Source: Cypionkella aquatica | GTDB lineage: Bacteria; Pseudomonadota; Alphaproteobacteria; Rhodobacterales; Rhodobacteraceae | Direction of reading: 5' to 3' | NCBI RefSeq assembly: GCF_030161095.1 | Contig: NZ_BSPP01000011.1 | Location: 1 to 64,000 of the forward strand | Length of the DNA: 64,000 nt | In this document: piece after piece, positions 1 to 10,331 of the stretch | Layout: the number at the start of each line of letters is the position of its first letter | Numbering within the stretch: the first letter of the stretch is position 1 | Notes under the pieces: generated by a model | What the model was told of the DNA's origin: nothing | The model's database searches: none | Seen by the model: the letters and a program-made list of their open reading frames with translations, nothing else | Made by a program: the position numbers and the translations under genes

Positions 1-178
1 AGTAGGCGTAAATGACCACCGGGCTCCGGTCGTGGCTGGATGAAAGACCAGTGGCAGGTCAAGTGCGATGCAGGGATTTTTTTTGAGTATTTGAAAAAGA
101 GCAATGCAAAGGGATTTGCTTGGCTTGAAAGGCTCAGGTGCTGACCGCGACGTTCCGCGCAACCGGAGGCTTCGGCAA
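1..178. other. window edge, no gene supported
   Basis: I see no convincing coding sequence here. A short T-run lies near position 78, but no clear hairpin precedes it. The stretch is probably the intergenic space downstream of the minus-strand acetyltransferase gene. Confidence 0.4.
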
Positions 179-691
179 TTATCCGGCCGGCTTAATCAAA
201 GATTTGCAAAGCCTGTGCAGCAGGATGCTGCTGTCGGCGTCGCGGCGAGACAGGCCGGTGGGCGTGAAGCCTTCGCGCTGCCAAAAGCTGCGGCCACGCG
301 GGTTGGTGTCGAGCACCGCAAGATACAGGTTTGGCGATCCGGCGGCGCGGGCGCGCTGTTCGACCTCAGTCAGCAACAGCGCGCCCGCGCCTTGACCGCG
401 CAGGCGGGGGGCGAGCAGCATCAGGCCAAGATAGGCGTCTTGGCGCGTGGGAAAACCGAAGGAGAGTTCGGCGATGCCGGACAGAACAGGCTGGCCAGCG
501 TAGTTCTGAAACAGGCCAAGATGGTGGCTGTCGGCGGGGTCGCAGTTTGGCGGGCAATCGGTGAAGAACGCGGCGGCCTTTTCGACGGGATTGCAGCCCC
601 CTTCGGCCAGATGCCAGTAATCTTGCGCCTCGGTTTGCAGGGCGATCAGGGCGGCGCGGTCTTGGTCGGGATCAAGGTTACGGATCAGCAT
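179..691 (-). CDS. GNAT-family N-acetyltransferase
   Basis: A 170-residue protein with a single GNAT fold: the acetyl-CoA-binding loop appears as RGQGAGALLL at about residues 99-108, preceded by the beta-strand segment AYLGLMLLAP, and followed by the late strand/helix signature NPRGRSFWQREGF. Such proteins transfer an acetyl group from acetyl-CoA to an amine; the substrate cannot be told from sequence. The ATG at 691 is preferred over a TTG at 706 because it overlaps the end of the upstream Gre-factor gene by 14 bp, a usual translational-coupling arrangement, and begins at the natural N-terminus MLIRNLD. Family assignment is firm, function open. Confidence 0.85.
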   Translation of the reverse strand: MLIRNLDPDQDRAALIALQTEAQDYWHLAEGGCNPVEKAAAFFTDCPPNCDPADSHHLGLFQNYAGQPVLSGIAELSFGFPTRQDAYLGLMLLAPRLRGQGAGALLLTEVEQRARAAGSPNLYLAVLDTNPRGRSFWQREGFTPTGLSRRDADSSILLHRLCKSLIKPAG

Positions 692-1175
692 GGGCAATCT
701 TGACAATCGTCAGCGGGCTTGCGCCCGAGGGTTTGCGCCAGATCACTTCGTCACCGATTTGCGCCCCCAGCAGGGCGCGGGCCAGTGGGGATTGTGGCGT
801 TATGCGGTTCAGCCGCGCATCGGCTTCGTCTTCGCCCGTGATCTCGTAGCGGGTTTCGGTGCCATCTTCATCGGCAACGGTGATGCAGAGGCCGAAGGCT
901 GCTTCGGTCAGCGGCAGGGTTGCGGGATTGCGAAGGATGGCTGTGCGCAGGCGGGCTTCGATGTAGCGGATGTCACGCTCGGCTGCCGCTTCGGGCAGTT
1001 TGTCGAGGCGGTCTGTGCGGGATTTAAGCGCTGCAAGTGTGGTTTGCAGCGCATGCAGGCGGCTTTGCAGGGCGGCAAGGCCGCGTGGGGTGACGTGGTT
1101 TGGATGCGGCGATTGCGGCAGATCGGGCAAAGGGTCGAGCGCGCCATCGCCTTCTTTGACGAAGGCCCTGCTCAT
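678..1175 (-). CDS. GreA/GreB-family transcription elongation factor
   Basis: This 165-residue protein opens with the GreB-like segment MSRAFVKE followed by a PHPNHVTPRGL stretch. It then has an antiparallel coiled-coil region (about residues 30-85) and the FKBP-like C-terminal domain with SPLARALLG and GDEV, the hallmark of Gre factors. Gre proteins enter the RNA polymerase secondary channel and stimulate cleavage of backtracked transcripts. The N-terminus is more GreB-like than GreA-like. The reading frame overlaps the downstream acetyltransferase gene, so the two are probably cotranscribed. Which of the two Gre subfamilies it belongs to is inference. Confidence 0.85.
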   Translation of the reverse strand: MSRAFVKEGDGALDPLPDLPQSPHPNHVTPRGLAALQSRLHALQTTLAALKSRTDRLDKLPEAAAERDIRYIEARLRTAILRNPATLPLTEAAFGLCITVADEDGTETRYEITGEDEADARLNRITPQSPLARALLGAQIGDEVIWRKPSGASPLTIVKIAHADP

Positions 1176-1199
1176 CGCGGGTGGGGCATCACGGCTGGG

Positions 1200-1652
1200 T
1201 CATCGCACGATGACTTCCAGCGGATCATACAGAATGCCGGTGCCCCAGGCGGTGGCCAGAAGGCTGTCGGGCTTGAAACGGATGCGGCCGGATTCCAGAT
1301 CGGCACGGCTGAAAAACCGGCGTTGGGTGACGACGCCTTCGGGGTCGCGCCAGCTTGCGTTGATCGCCCCCGCCGTGATGGTGCAGCGAAAGAAGATATC
1401 CACCTGATGAAAGCCCGACACCGGATCGTGGAACTCGTTGATCAGGGCGGGGGGGCCGACATGGACGGAAAGCCCGGTTTCTTCATGCACTTCGCGGGCA
1501 AGGTTGGTGGGCAGGGATGTGCCGGATTCCACACCGCCACCCGGCGCGCACCACAGATCAGAGCGCCCACCGGGATAGGCGTTGACCAGCAGCAACCGAT
1601 CTTCATGCAAGATCAGCGCACGGGTGGCGAGGCGGGTCGGGCGTTTTGACAT
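1200..1652 (-). CDS. Nudix hydrolase
   Basis: A 150-residue Nudix protein. The Nudix box is visible at about residues 35-58 with GGGVESG, then REVHEETGL containing the metal-binding REVxEE core; the first acidic residue of the canonical box (usually GE) is a Thr here, a variation seen in some members. Nudix enzymes hydrolyse nucleoside diphosphates linked to another moiety. An upstream TTG at 1757 would extend the protein into the transporter gene, and the extension is rich in Cys and lacks family similarity, so ATG 1652 (MSKRPTRLA) was chosen. Substrate unknown. Confidence 0.85.
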   Translation of the reverse strand: MSKRPTRLATRALILHEDRLLLVNAYPGGRSDLWCAPGGGVESGTSLPTNLAREVHEETGLSVHVGPPALINEFHDPVSGFHQVDIFFRCTITAGAINASWRDPEGVVTQRRFFSRADLESGRIRFKPDSLLATAWGTGILYDPLEVIVR

Positions 1653-1692
1653 GGCCCTTAAGCTGAAGGCCATGTCGGGCAAGGTCAAGGGC

Positions 1693-2586
1693 TTATCCTG
1701 CCGCAGGGGAAGTTTGCAGCTGCCGCTCTGACCACAGCAGATACAGCGAGCCTGCAAGGATCAGCGCCACACCCAGCCAATAGGCCCCCTCGGGGGCGAA
1801 GCCCAGCACCAGCCAGCTGACCGCGATGTTGGAGAATAGTTTCAGATCATCAAAGGGTTGAACAAAGCCTGCATCGGCTGCGGCATAGGCAAGCGTCAGG
1901 AAATGCTGGGCTGCAAACATGATCGCACCGCCGAGGATCAGCAGGCCAAGCACCGCCCCGGTGGGCATTTCAAACCCTGCCTGCAGCGAGAACAGCCCGT
2001 TGATCGGGGTCAGCAGCAGCAGCAGCCACAAGGTGATGGCGGCTTGCGGCTCGGATCGGGTGAGGCGTTTGGTGATCAGCGAGGCGCCACCCCAGCAGAT
2101 CGCGGCGGCGATCGGGTAGAGGCTGGCAGCACTCAGCCCGCCTTCCCAAGGGCGCAGCAGGATCATTGCGCCCGAAAAGCCGATCACCGCCGCAAGCCAG
2201 CGGTTCGCGCCGACATGCTCGCGCAAAAACACCGCAGCCCCGATCAGCACGAAGAACGGCGAGGTCATCACCAATGCCACGACATGCCAAGGTGCCATGC
2301 CTGCGGCGAAGGCCTGGGTGAAGGCCTGCACCCCCAGCACCGACAGCAGGATGCGCAAACCGTGCAGCAGCGGATGACGGGTCTTCAGGCTGGCAGCGCC
2401 CTGACGCCAGATCAAGGGCAGCGAAAACACCGTCGCAATCGCATATTGCCAGAATGCATCCGACTGCGGCTTGAAGCCCATCTTATAAGTCACGGTCCAG
2501 GTGATCGCATTGGCGCTTGCAAAGGCGATGCCCGCCAGCACCATGAACACGGCACCTTTCAGCGGTGCATTGGTCGTCTGATCCAT
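1693..2586 (-). CDS. ribN: EamA/DMT-family transporter, probable riboflavin importer RibN
   Basis: A 297-residue inner-membrane protein with about ten hydrophobic segments arranged as two EamA repeats (roughly residues 10-140 and 150-285), typical of drug/metabolite transporters. A good Shine-Dalgarno GGAGG lies just upstream of the ATG. About 80 nt further upstream on the same strand is an FMN riboswitch, and no riboflavin biosynthesis gene is between them. EamA proteins controlled by this riboswitch in alphaproteobacteria were characterised as riboflavin transporters (RibN), so the substrate is inferred from the regulation rather than from residues in the protein. Without the riboswitch it would only be called a DMT permease. 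Confidence 0.8.
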   Translation of the reverse strand: MDQTTNAPLKGAVFMVLAGIAFASANAITWTVTYKMGFKPQSDAFWQYAIATVFSLPLIWRQGAASLKTRHPLLHGLRILLSVLGVQAFTQAFAAGMAPWHVVALVMTSPFFVLIGAAVFLREHVGANRWLAAVIGFSGAMILLRPWEGGLSAASLYPIAAAICWGGASLITKRLTRSEPQAAITLWLLLLLTPINGLFSLQAGFEMPTGAVLGLLILGGAIMFAAQHFLTLAYAAADAGFVQPFDDLKLFSNIAVSWLVLGFAPEGAYWLGVALILAGSLYLLWSERQLQTSPAAG

Positions 2587-2668
2587 GTCTGTCCTCCTTC
2601 AAGACCAACATCAATCAGGGGGATATGCTGCGCCAAAACCCATGCCGCGACGCGGACAGGCTGCGCAG

Positions 2669-2794
2669 ATTCTCTTGCATCCGGACTATACCGTCGGCCC
2701 CGGAGTTACACCGGATCTGCTGTCCCACTGACCAAAGGCCAGTGGCGCTCGCGGGCTATACCGCCGGTGGGGAATTGCGCCCCGCCCTGAGAAT
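2669..2794 (-). promoter_or_regulatory. FMN riboswitch (RFN element)
   Basis: Read on the minus strand this stretch has the conserved RFN blocks in order: GGGCGGGGCGCAATTCCCC, ACCGGCGGTATAGCCCGCGA, a variable hairpin (CCACTGGCC/GGTCAGTGG), then GTGTAACTCC, GCCGACGGTATAGTCCGGAT and a closing AAGAGAAT. The closing helix P1 pairs ATTCTC at 2789-2794 with GAGAAT at 2669-2674. The element binds FMN and lies in the leader of the EamA transporter gene ending at 1693, so transport would fall when FMN is plentiful. No clear intrinsic terminator is visible between it and the ATG, so translational control is possible. Confidence 0.95.
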
Positions 2795-2896
2795 GTCCGA
2801 AACAGCGCTCGGACGCCCGATGTCTAACACCACACTGTGCAGCCACAAGTCAGAAACCTTGCTTGCCCTGCACAACAGATGCGCTTTAATGCGGCG

Positions 2897-3634
2897 ATGA
2901 AATGCACGTTAGTTTTCTTCTGTTTGACCGCGATTGCGCAGAGTTTTCCCGCACAGGCCGATTGCGTTGTGCTGTTGCACGGGCTGGCGCGCACCGAAAC
3001 CTCGTTGATTGCGATGCAGGCAGCACTCGAAGCCAAGGGCCACAGGGTGATCAACGAAAGCTATCCCTCGACCCAAGCGCCGATTGCAGAATTGGCGGCA
3101 GGGGTGGGGTGGCGGGTGGCACAATGCCCCAAAGGCGCAAAGGTTGATTTCGTCACCCATTCGATGGGCGGGATTTTGGCGCGCTATTGGCTGGCCAATC
3201 ATAAACCCGGCGTGATGGGCCGGGTGGTGATGCTGGCGCCGCCCAACCACGGATCGGAACTGGTCGATGCCTTTGGCGAGATCGCGGCGTTCGAGTGGAT
3301 GAACGGCCCGGCGGGATTGCAACTGGGCACCGATGCGGCGGCAGTGCCGCACGCCTTGCCCGCGCCGGATTATCAGGTTGGCATCATCGCCGGAGATCAG
3401 TCGCTGAACCCGATCACCTCGGTGGTGATTCCGGGGCCGGACGATGGCAAAGTCTCGGTCGAAAGCACCTATCTGGCGGGGATGGCCGACCAGATCACCT
3501 TGCCGGTGACGCATACATTCATGATGCTGAACCCGGTTGTGATCGCGCAGACCGGGATTTTCCTCGACACCGGGCGCTTTGACCATGACTTAAGCTATAC
3601 CGATGCGGTGGGCATCGCTTTGGGCAAGGAGTAA
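2897..3634 (+). CDS. exported alpha/beta hydrolase (lipase/esterase-like)
   Basis: A 245-residue protein with a signal peptide (hydrophobic stretch [14 protein letters not shown], cleavage likely after AQA). The mature part is an alpha/beta hydrolase: oxyanion-type HGLARTE after the first strand, a nucleophile elbow THSMGG (catalytic Ser), the segment [12 protein letters not shown] common in triacylglycerol-lipase/PGAP1-like proteins, and a late catalytic His in VTHTFMM. It would act in the periplasm on an ester. Starts at 2837 (GTG) or 2879 are possible but would put about 6-20 extra residues before the signal peptide. The next gene follows after 4 bp, so the pair is likely one operon. Confidence 0.8.
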   Translation: MKCTLVFFCLTAIAQSFPAQADCVVLLHGLARTETSLIAMQAALEAKGHRVINESYPSTQAPIAELAAGVGWRVAQCPKGAKVDFVTHSMGGILARYWLANHKPGVMGRVVMLAPPNHGSELVDAFGEIAAFEWMNGPAGLQLGTDAAAVPHALPAPDYQVGIIAGDQSLNPITSVVIPGPDDGKVSVESTYLAGMADQITLPVTHTFMMLNPVVIAQTGIFLDTGRFDHDLSYTDAVGIALGKE

Positions 3635-3638
3635 CGCC

Positions 3639-4046
3639 ATGGCCGCTTTGGGATATACGGAATTGGCCAAGGTGGTGGCGCGCTATTGCGGCCGTCCCAG
3701 CACCTTCATGCTGGCGGTGGGGGTGGTGGTGGTCTGGATCGTCACTGGCCCTTTGTTCAACTTTTCAGACACTTGGCAGTTGGTGATCAACACTGGCACC
3801 ACGATTGTGACGTTTCTTATGGTGTTTCTGATCCAGAACACCCAAAACCGCGACACGCAGGCGATCCAGCTGAAACTGGATGAATTGATCCGCGCCACGG
3901 CGGGGGCGCATAACGCCCTGCTTGATCTGGAAGAGCTGGACGAGCGCGCGCTGGAAGGCTTTCGCAAGCGGTATGAGGCTTTGGCCACGCAGGCCCGCGC
4001 GCAAAAACAGGCGGGCGGCGTCGATACGGATTCGCCCGAAGCCTAA
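3639..4046 (+). CDS. low-affinity iron permease family protein
   Basis: A 135-residue small membrane protein with two transmembrane helices (about residues 20-38 and 45-65). It carries the segment TIVTFLMVFLIQNTQNRD followed by QLKLDELI, which is typical of the low-affinity iron permease family (PF04120), and a charged C-terminal helix. Despite the family name, iron transport is not established for bacterial members. The ATG at 3639 has a GGAG sequence overlapping the stop region of the preceding hydrolase gene. Confidence 0.75.
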   Translation: MAALGYTELAKVVARYCGRPSTFMLAVGVVVVWIVTGPLFNFSDTWQLVINTGTTIVTFLMVFLIQNTQNRDTQAIQLKLDELIRATAGAHNALLDLEELDERALEGFRKRYEALATQARAQKQAGGVDTDSPEA

Positions 4047-4133
4047 GCTGTCGCCGGGCTGGCAACAGAACGCTTTGCCGAAACCGGGTTTTCTGCTAAA
4101 CTCTGCAGATATTTCACGGATAGGTTCAGGCTG

Positions 4134-5447
4134 ATGTTTGATCGCGTTGCGCAATTTCTGCGGTTGTGCCTGTTTGGCGTGCTTTCGCTGGCGATGTTGC
4201 CTGCGGTGGCAGATGCTGCGGGCCGCAAGCTGGCTTTGGTGGTCGGCAATCAGGCATACACGCAGCTTCCGGGCCTGAACACGCCAGTGGATGATGCGCA
4301 AGCGGTGTCCAACGCGCTGCGCGATCTGGGCTTTGAAGTGACGTTGCTGACCGATGTGGGGCCAGCGGTGTTTCAGGCGGTTTTGGGCACCTTTACCAGT
4401 CAGGTGGATCAGGCCGACACGGTTTTGTTCTATTACGCGGGCCATGCGTTTCAGAAAGATGGCGTCAACCATCTGGTGCCTGTGAATGCGCGATTGGCCG
4501 ATGCCAAGGCGCTCGATTCCGAAACATGGCGCTTGGATGATATTGCCAAGGCTTTGAAAGGGAAGACCAATCAGCTGTTGCTGTTCATCGACGCCTGCCG
4601 CGACAATCCCTTGCCAGAGGCGGTGCGATCGGTCGCAAGCGATGGTGGGTTGGCGCAGTTTGACGGCGGTGCTGGCACGTTTGTGGCCTTTGCGACCGCT
4701 CCCGGTCAGGTGGCGTGGGACAAGACCGATGGCGCGCTGAACAGCCCGTTCACCGCCGCTCTGCTCGCGCATATTACCAAGCCGGGGCAGAACATCTCTG
4801 ATCTGATGATCAAAGTCCGCAATGATGTCGAGACTGCGACCAGCGGCAAGCAGACCCCGTGGGAGCAATCGTCGCTGCGCGAGCAGTTCTATTTCGTGCC
4901 GGGTGCAGAGCCTGCCGTGGAAGAGGCCCTGCCAGAGTTTGAGGTGGTGGCAGATCAGAACACAGCGCTTGTGCCACCGCCGGGAATTACCGTGATCGGT
5001 CAAACGGTTGCGGATACGCAACTGGCTTCTCTGGACAGTGACACCCGCAGCTTGAACGCAGCCCTGCCCGAAAATCTGGCGCTTGGCGTGCAGACAGAGC
5101 TTGACCGCATCGGCTGCTATGGCATGCGGGTTGATGGCGATTGGGGCAATGGATCGCGCCGCGCGATGGCAGCCTACTATGATGCCAAAAAGGTCGAACC
5201 GGGCGAGATGGAGCCGACCGAGGCGGTCTATCGCGCCTTGTTGGCCGAGCCGGAAAACACCTGCGAAAAGGCCGCAGTGGCGGTGAAAGCCCCGACCAAA
5301 TCGCAACCGAAAGCCAGCACCAAGAAAGCGGCCACGACCACCAAAAAGGCCACCACGACCAAGAAAGCCGCAGCCCCCGTTGCCGCAGCCCCGGTGAAGA
5401 AAAAGCCGACCTGCAAATTCATGGTGATCGCCGTGGTCTGCTCGTAA
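4134..5447 (+). CDS. exported caspase-family (C14) protein with PG-binding-like and Lys-rich tail
   Basis: A 437-residue protein. Residues 1-28 form a signal peptide ending in ADAA. Residues 31-255 are a peptidase C14 (caspase-like) domain: LALVVGNQAY, the catalytic His104 in YYAGHA and catalytic Cys155 in FIDACRDNP are present. Residues about 313-373 resemble a peptidoglycan-binding domain (VQTELDRIGCY, DGDWGNGSRRAM). Residues 378-430 are a Lys/Ala/Thr repeat tail, ending with a Cys-containing peptide. It is probably a periplasmic cysteine protease or enzyme scaffold with an Arg/Lys preference, as for other bacterial metacaspase relatives; the substrate is unknown. It stands alone after an 87-bp gap. 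Confidence 0.85.
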   Translation: MFDRVAQFLRLCLFGVLSLAMLPAVADAAGRKLALVVGNQAYTQLPGLNTPVDDAQAVSNALRDLGFEVTLLTDVGPAVFQAVLGTFTSQVDQADTVLFYYAGHAFQKDGVNHLVPVNARLADAKALDSETWRLDDIAKALKGKTNQLLLFIDACRDNPLPEAVRSVASDGGLAQFDGGAGTFVAFATAPGQVAWDKTDGALNSPFTAALLAHITKPGQNISDLMIKVRNDVETATSGKQTPWEQSSLREQFYFVPGAEPAVEEALPEFEVVADQNTALVPPPGITVIGQTVADTQLASLDSDTRSLNAALPENLALGVQTELDRIGCYGMRVDGDWGNGSRRAMAAYYDAKKVEPGEMEPTEAVYRALLAEPENTCEKAAVAVKAPTKSQPKASTKKAATTTKKATTTKKAAAPVAAAPVKKKPTCKFMVIAVVCS

Positions 5448-5627
5448 AACCCGTTTGACTGGGCCAGCCCGACCTCTCAATGCGCTGGGCCCCGGTCATC
5501 CTCTCTGCAAAAATATCCCCGCCGGAGGCTTGCGCCCTCGCCACAGGCCAAACCTTAACAAATCGTTAAGCACCCCAGCCTAACCCGTTGATTTTGCACA
5601 AGTGCCAAGCCTGTCCACGCGTGGACA

Positions 5628-6698
5628 TCAGCCTTTGCGGATCACCCGGTTGACATGGCCCATCTTGCGCCCAGCCCGCGCCTCGGCCTTGCCATACAGA
5701 TGCACCGCGCAGTCATTCTCGCGCAAAATCTGCGGCAAACGCGCGATATCATCGCCGATCAGGTTTTCCATCACCACATCAGAATGTCGCGCGCCATCAC
5801 CCAACGGCAGCCCCGCCACCGCGCGGATATGCTGCTCAAACTGATCGACAGCGCAGCCATTCTGGGTCCAATGCCCCGAATTATGCACCCGAGGCGCGAT
5901 TTCATTGACGATCAGACCCTGCGGCGTCACGAACAACTCCACCCCCATCACGCCAACATAATCCAGCGCGTTCAGGATGCGGGCGGCGAGCAAAATCGCG
6001 TCGGACCGCAGCGAAGGCGACAATTTCGCGGGCAGGGTGGTGGTGTGCAGGATGCCGTCTTTATGCACGTTCTCGCCCGGATCATAGCACGCGACTGACC
6101 CATCAAGCCCCCGCGCCGCGATCACCGAAACCTCGTGGCTGAAGCTGATAAAGCCCTCCAACACCGAAGCCGCCCCCTTCATGCTGGCATGGGCCTCTGC
6201 CGCATCCTCCGCCGTCTTGATCCGCGCCTGCCCCTTGCCGTCATAGCCGAGCCGCGTGGTTTTCAGGATCGCAGGCGTGCCGATTGTCGCAATTGCGGCC
6301 TCTAGGTCGGGCAGGCTTTGCACCGCCGCATAGGGCGCGCAGGTCAGACCGAGGCTGGTGAGGAAGTCTTTCTCAAGGATACGATCCTGCGAGATCGCCA
6401 AAGCGCGACGGTTGGGGCGAATGGGGCGCAGCGCCTCCAAAGCATCCAGCGCGGCGGTGGGGATATTCTCGAATTCATAGGTGATCACATCGACCGAAGC
6501 CGCAAAGGCTTGCAGAGCCGCGATGTCATCATAACCGGCGGTGGTGACGGCATGGGCCACCTCTGCCGCGGGCGGGTGCGCGCTTGGCTCAAAAATATGG
6601 GTCTTGTAGCCCAGACGTGCCGCTGCAACCGACAGCATCCGGCCCAACTGGCCGCCGCCAAGGATGCCGATTGAAGACCCGAGGGGAAGGCTATTCAT
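5628..6698 (-). CDS. purK: N5-carboxyaminoimidazole ribonucleotide synthase
   Basis: A 356-residue ATP-grasp enzyme that converts AIR plus bicarbonate and ATP to N5-CAIR in purine biosynthesis. Visible features are the N-terminal nucleotide-like loop [11 protein letters not shown], the ATP-grasp segment [14 protein letters not shown], and the metal/ATP-binding region [14 protein letters not shown]. The start ATG 6698 overlaps the 3' end of purE by 8 bp; upstream in-frame starts would lie deep inside purE and give an unrelated peptide. It forms the purE-purK operon usual in alphaproteobacteria. Confidence 0.95.
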   Translation of the reverse strand: MNSLPLGSSIGILGGGQLGRMLSVAAARLGYKTHIFEPSAHPPAAEVAHAVTTAGYDDIAALQAFAASVDVITYEFENIPTAALDALEALRPIRPNRRALAISQDRILEKDFLTSLGLTCAPYAAVQSLPDLEAAIATIGTPAILKTTRLGYDGKGQARIKTAEDAAEAHASMKGAASVLEGFISFSHEVSVIAARGLDGSVACYDPGENVHKDGILHTTTLPAKLSPSLRSDAILLAARILNALDYVGVMGVELFVTPQGLIVNEIAPRVHNSGHWTQNGCAVDQFEQHIRAVAGLPLGDGARHSDVVMENLIGDDIARLPQILRENDCAVHLYGKAEARAGRKMGHVNRVIRKG

Positions 6699-7173
6699 CT
6701 TTCGGCTCCTCTGGGATCGAGGCTGAGAGCGCATCGCGCCATGCATCCAGCCGTGCGGCAAGTGCTGCGTCCTGCAGCGCAAGGATACCTGCGGCCAGCA
6801 GGCCAGCATTGGCAGCCCCGGCAGCCCCGATCGCCATAGTGGCAACCGGATAGCCCTTTGGCATCTGCACGATGGAATACAGGCTGTCGACGCCCGACAA
6901 AGCCTTGGTTTGCACCGGCACCCCGATCACTGGCACGCGGGTTTTGCTGGCCATCATGCCGGGCAAATGCGCCGCCCCACCTGCGCCCGCGATGATCACC
7001 TGCACCCGGCCCGCCGCTGCTTTGCCATAGGCCCAAAGTCGGTCGGGGGTGCGATGCGCCGAGACGATCTTGGTCTCATAGCTGATCCCAAGTTGATCCA
7101 GCACAAGGGCCGCTTCTTTCATCGTCGGCCAGTCTGACTGGCTTCCCATGATGATCCCGACATCAACGGTCAT
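6691..7173 (-). CDS. purE: N5-carboxyaminoimidazole ribonucleotide mutase
   Basis: A 160-residue class I PurE, which moves the carboxyl group of N5-CAIR to give CAIR, the step after PurK. The substrate-binding motifs [17 protein letters not shown] and [11 protein letters not shown] are all present. The ATG at 7173 has a strong Shine-Dalgarno GGAGGTGCC immediately upstream, which decides it over an in-frame start at 7188. It overlaps purK by 8 bp. Confidence 0.96.
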   Translation of the reverse strand: MTVDVGIIMGSQSDWPTMKEAALVLDQLGISYETKIVSAHRTPDRLWAYGKAAAGRVQVIIAGAGGAAHLPGMMASKTRVPVIGVPVQTKALSGVDSLYSIVQMPKGYPVATMAIGAAGAANAGLLAAGILALQDAALAARLDAWRDALSASIPEEPKDE

Positions 7174-7301
7174 TGGCACCTCCGGCATTTGCTGCGGACT
7201 TCATCGCAATGCGGACTTCTTACCGAAGCAGGCGGGGGAGGCAAGGAAAAGCCTTCGCTTCAAGCACAGGATGCGCTTTTCACGCACCAATCAGGCAGCG
7301 T

Positions 7302-7520
7302 TCAGGCCAGCAGATTGGGGATCAGCAAATCTTCGATCCGCACGATCTGGTCTTTCATCTGCAATTTCTGCTTTTTCAGCCGCCGCAGCGTCAGAATATC
7401 CGGGCGACCGCTGGTTTCCAGTGCATGCACAGCCTCATCCAGATCACGATGCTCGCGCCGCAGCACTTCCAGCTTTACGCGGAGCATGTCTTCAAAGTTC
7501 ATCTCGGAGGAGGCATTCAT
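7302..7520 (-). CDS. DUF465 (YdcH-like) family protein
   Basis: A small, highly charged 72-residue protein made almost entirely of two helices. The pattern of REHRDLDEAVHALE and LRRLKKQKLQMKDQI is that of the DUF465/YdcH family, whose members form short coiled-coil hairpins. Function is unknown. The start is uncertain: ATG 7520 or ATG 7502 (six residues shorter); neither has a strong ribosome-binding site. It is upstream of and in line with purE. Confidence 0.75.
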   Translation of the reverse strand: MNASSEMNFEDMLRVKLEVLRREHRDLDEAVHALETSGRPDILTLRRLKKQKLQMKDQIVRIEDLLIPNLLA

Positions 7521-7629
7521 GGCAGGACCGTATCCAGTCTTTTTGGCTTTCGCAAAGGATACAGTGATTCGGATGATTCCGGTGCGAAATTTCTGCATCA
7601 GGCTTTAAGTTTTCTTGAAACTGGCCCTA

Positions 7630-7658
7630 CTTGCGGGCCATGCCGACTGCCCCCATAT
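7630..7658 (+). promoter_or_regulatory. sigma-32 (RpoH) type promoter of hsp20
   Basis: CTTGCGG at 7630-7636 and CCCCATAT at 7651-7658 are separated by 14 nt. This matches the heat-shock promoter consensus CTTGAAA-N13/14-CCCCATNT closely, with an exact -10. It would start transcription about 60 nt before the hsp20 ATG. Position before a small heat-shock gene makes the assignment likely. Confidence 0.75.
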
Positions 7659-7725
7659 TGATCTTGTCGGGTGCCGCTGTCTGGGCCTGACACTTCAGTG
7701 TCGCTTGTTGCAAAGGGCATCGGTC

Positions 7726-8139
7726 ATGACGAAACTTACTTTTGGCGCGCATCCCTTTCTTTTGGGATTTGAACAGCTGGAGCGTTTGGTAGAACGCACC
7801 GCGAAAACCGCGTCCGAGGGCTATCCGCCTTTTAACATCGAGGCGACCTCGGAGAACACCTACCGCATCACCCTCGCGGTGGCCGGATTTCGTGATGAAG
7901 ATTTGGCGATTACGGTGGAAGATCGCCAGCTCGTGGTGCGCGGTCGGCAAAGTGATGATCTGGGCGAGCGGGTTTTCCTGCATCGCGGCATCGCAGCGCG
8001 GGCGTTCCAGCGCTCATTCGTGTTGGCGGATGGGGTAGAGGTTGCAGGTGCCGATCTGGATCACGGGCTGTTGCATATCGACCTGCGCCGGATGGTGCCA
8101 GACACGATTGTGCAGACCATTCGTATTGGCCGTAAATAA
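7726..8139 (+). CDS. small heat-shock protein Hsp20 (IbpA type)
   Basis: A 137-residue small heat-shock chaperone. The N-terminus matches the class A (IbpA) pattern with HPFLLGFEQLERL and YPPFNIE; the alpha-crystallin domain follows (YRITLAVAGF, DLAITVEDRQLVVRG, HRGIAARAFQRSF, GLLHIDL). It holds unfolded proteins during heat stress for ATP-dependent chaperones. ATG 7726 is chosen because it starts the family's usual N-terminus; an in-frame TTG at 7615 lies upstream of the heat-shock promoter. The DUF1150 gene follows after 12 bp. Confidence 0.93.
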   Translation: MTKLTFGAHPFLLGFEQLERLVERTAKTASEGYPPFNIEATSENTYRITLAVAGFRDEDLAITVEDRQLVVRGRQSDDLGERVFLHRGIAARAFQRSFVLADGVEVAGADLDHGLLHIDLRRMVPDTIVQTIRIGRK

Positions 8140-8151
8140 GGAGAGAATGTC

Positions 8152-8379
8152 ATGGATGTGAAATTTGATGGCCTTGATGAGGCTGCGGACCGGATCGTTT
8201 ACGTGCGTCCCATCGCGGTAGAAACCCTCCCGGAAAAGGTTCGCGCACAGATCAACGGCATGAAAACCGTCTATGCGGTGCATGGCGAGGATGGCGAGCA
8301 GCTGGCTTTAGTCGCCGACCGCGATCTGGCGTTCTCATTGGCGCGGCAGCACGATATGGCGCCGGTCAACGCGCATTGA
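8152..8379 (+). CDS. DUF1150 family protein
   Basis: A 75-residue protein with the DUF1150 pattern: IVYVRPI near the start, then YAVHGEDGEQLALVADRDLAFSLAR, in which the C-terminal half ends in a helix. Members are almost always encoded immediately downstream of hsp20 in rhodobacteria and rhizobia, as here (12-bp gap), which points to a role in the heat response. The actual function is not known. A GGAG ribosome-binding site precedes the ATG. Confidence 0.88.
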   Translation: MDVKFDGLDEAADRIVYVRPIAVETLPEKVRAQINGMKTVYAVHGEDGEQLALVADRDLAFSLARQHDMAPVNAH

Positions 8380-8577
8380 TGCATCTGCTGTGATGCGTCG
8401 TTTTGATCCGTTGCGCGGGTTGATGGCATGGAAAACCTGCCACAACCACTATATGTTGTGGATTTAAGCGCAAAACCGGCCAATAGACACAAGTGTGTCC
8501 CAGCGGGGACAGATCTTGAAGCCGCAGGGCCGTTGAAACCCGGCCAATAAAACCCCGCAGGATATGCGTGAAAAAGC

Positions 8578-8606
8578 AAAAGGCCGCGCAAATAGCGCGG
8601 CCTTTT
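8578..8606. terminator. bidirectional intrinsic terminator
   Basis: Perfect 12-bp inverted repeat AAAAGGCCGCGC / GCGCGGCCTTTT around a 5-nt loop. The A/T ends give a U-run on either strand. It sits between the convergent DUF1150 and trxB genes and can terminate both. Confidence 0.88.
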
Positions 8607-8626
8607 GTTGGATAAACGTGGCGGCG

Positions 8627-10314
<1,688 letters not shown>

Positions 10315-10331
10315 GGCTGGCAAGTGGGGGG

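Noticed and set aside
5455-5505. possible terminator after the caspase-like gene (GGGCCAGC...GCTGGGCCC)
   Set aside because: The stem has a bulge and no T-run follows.
5555-5569. TTAA-N7-TTAA CtrA-like box
   Set aside because: It lies between the 3' ends of the caspase-like gene and purK, with no gene start nearby, so a regulatory role is unlikely; kept only as a comparison to the lpdA site.
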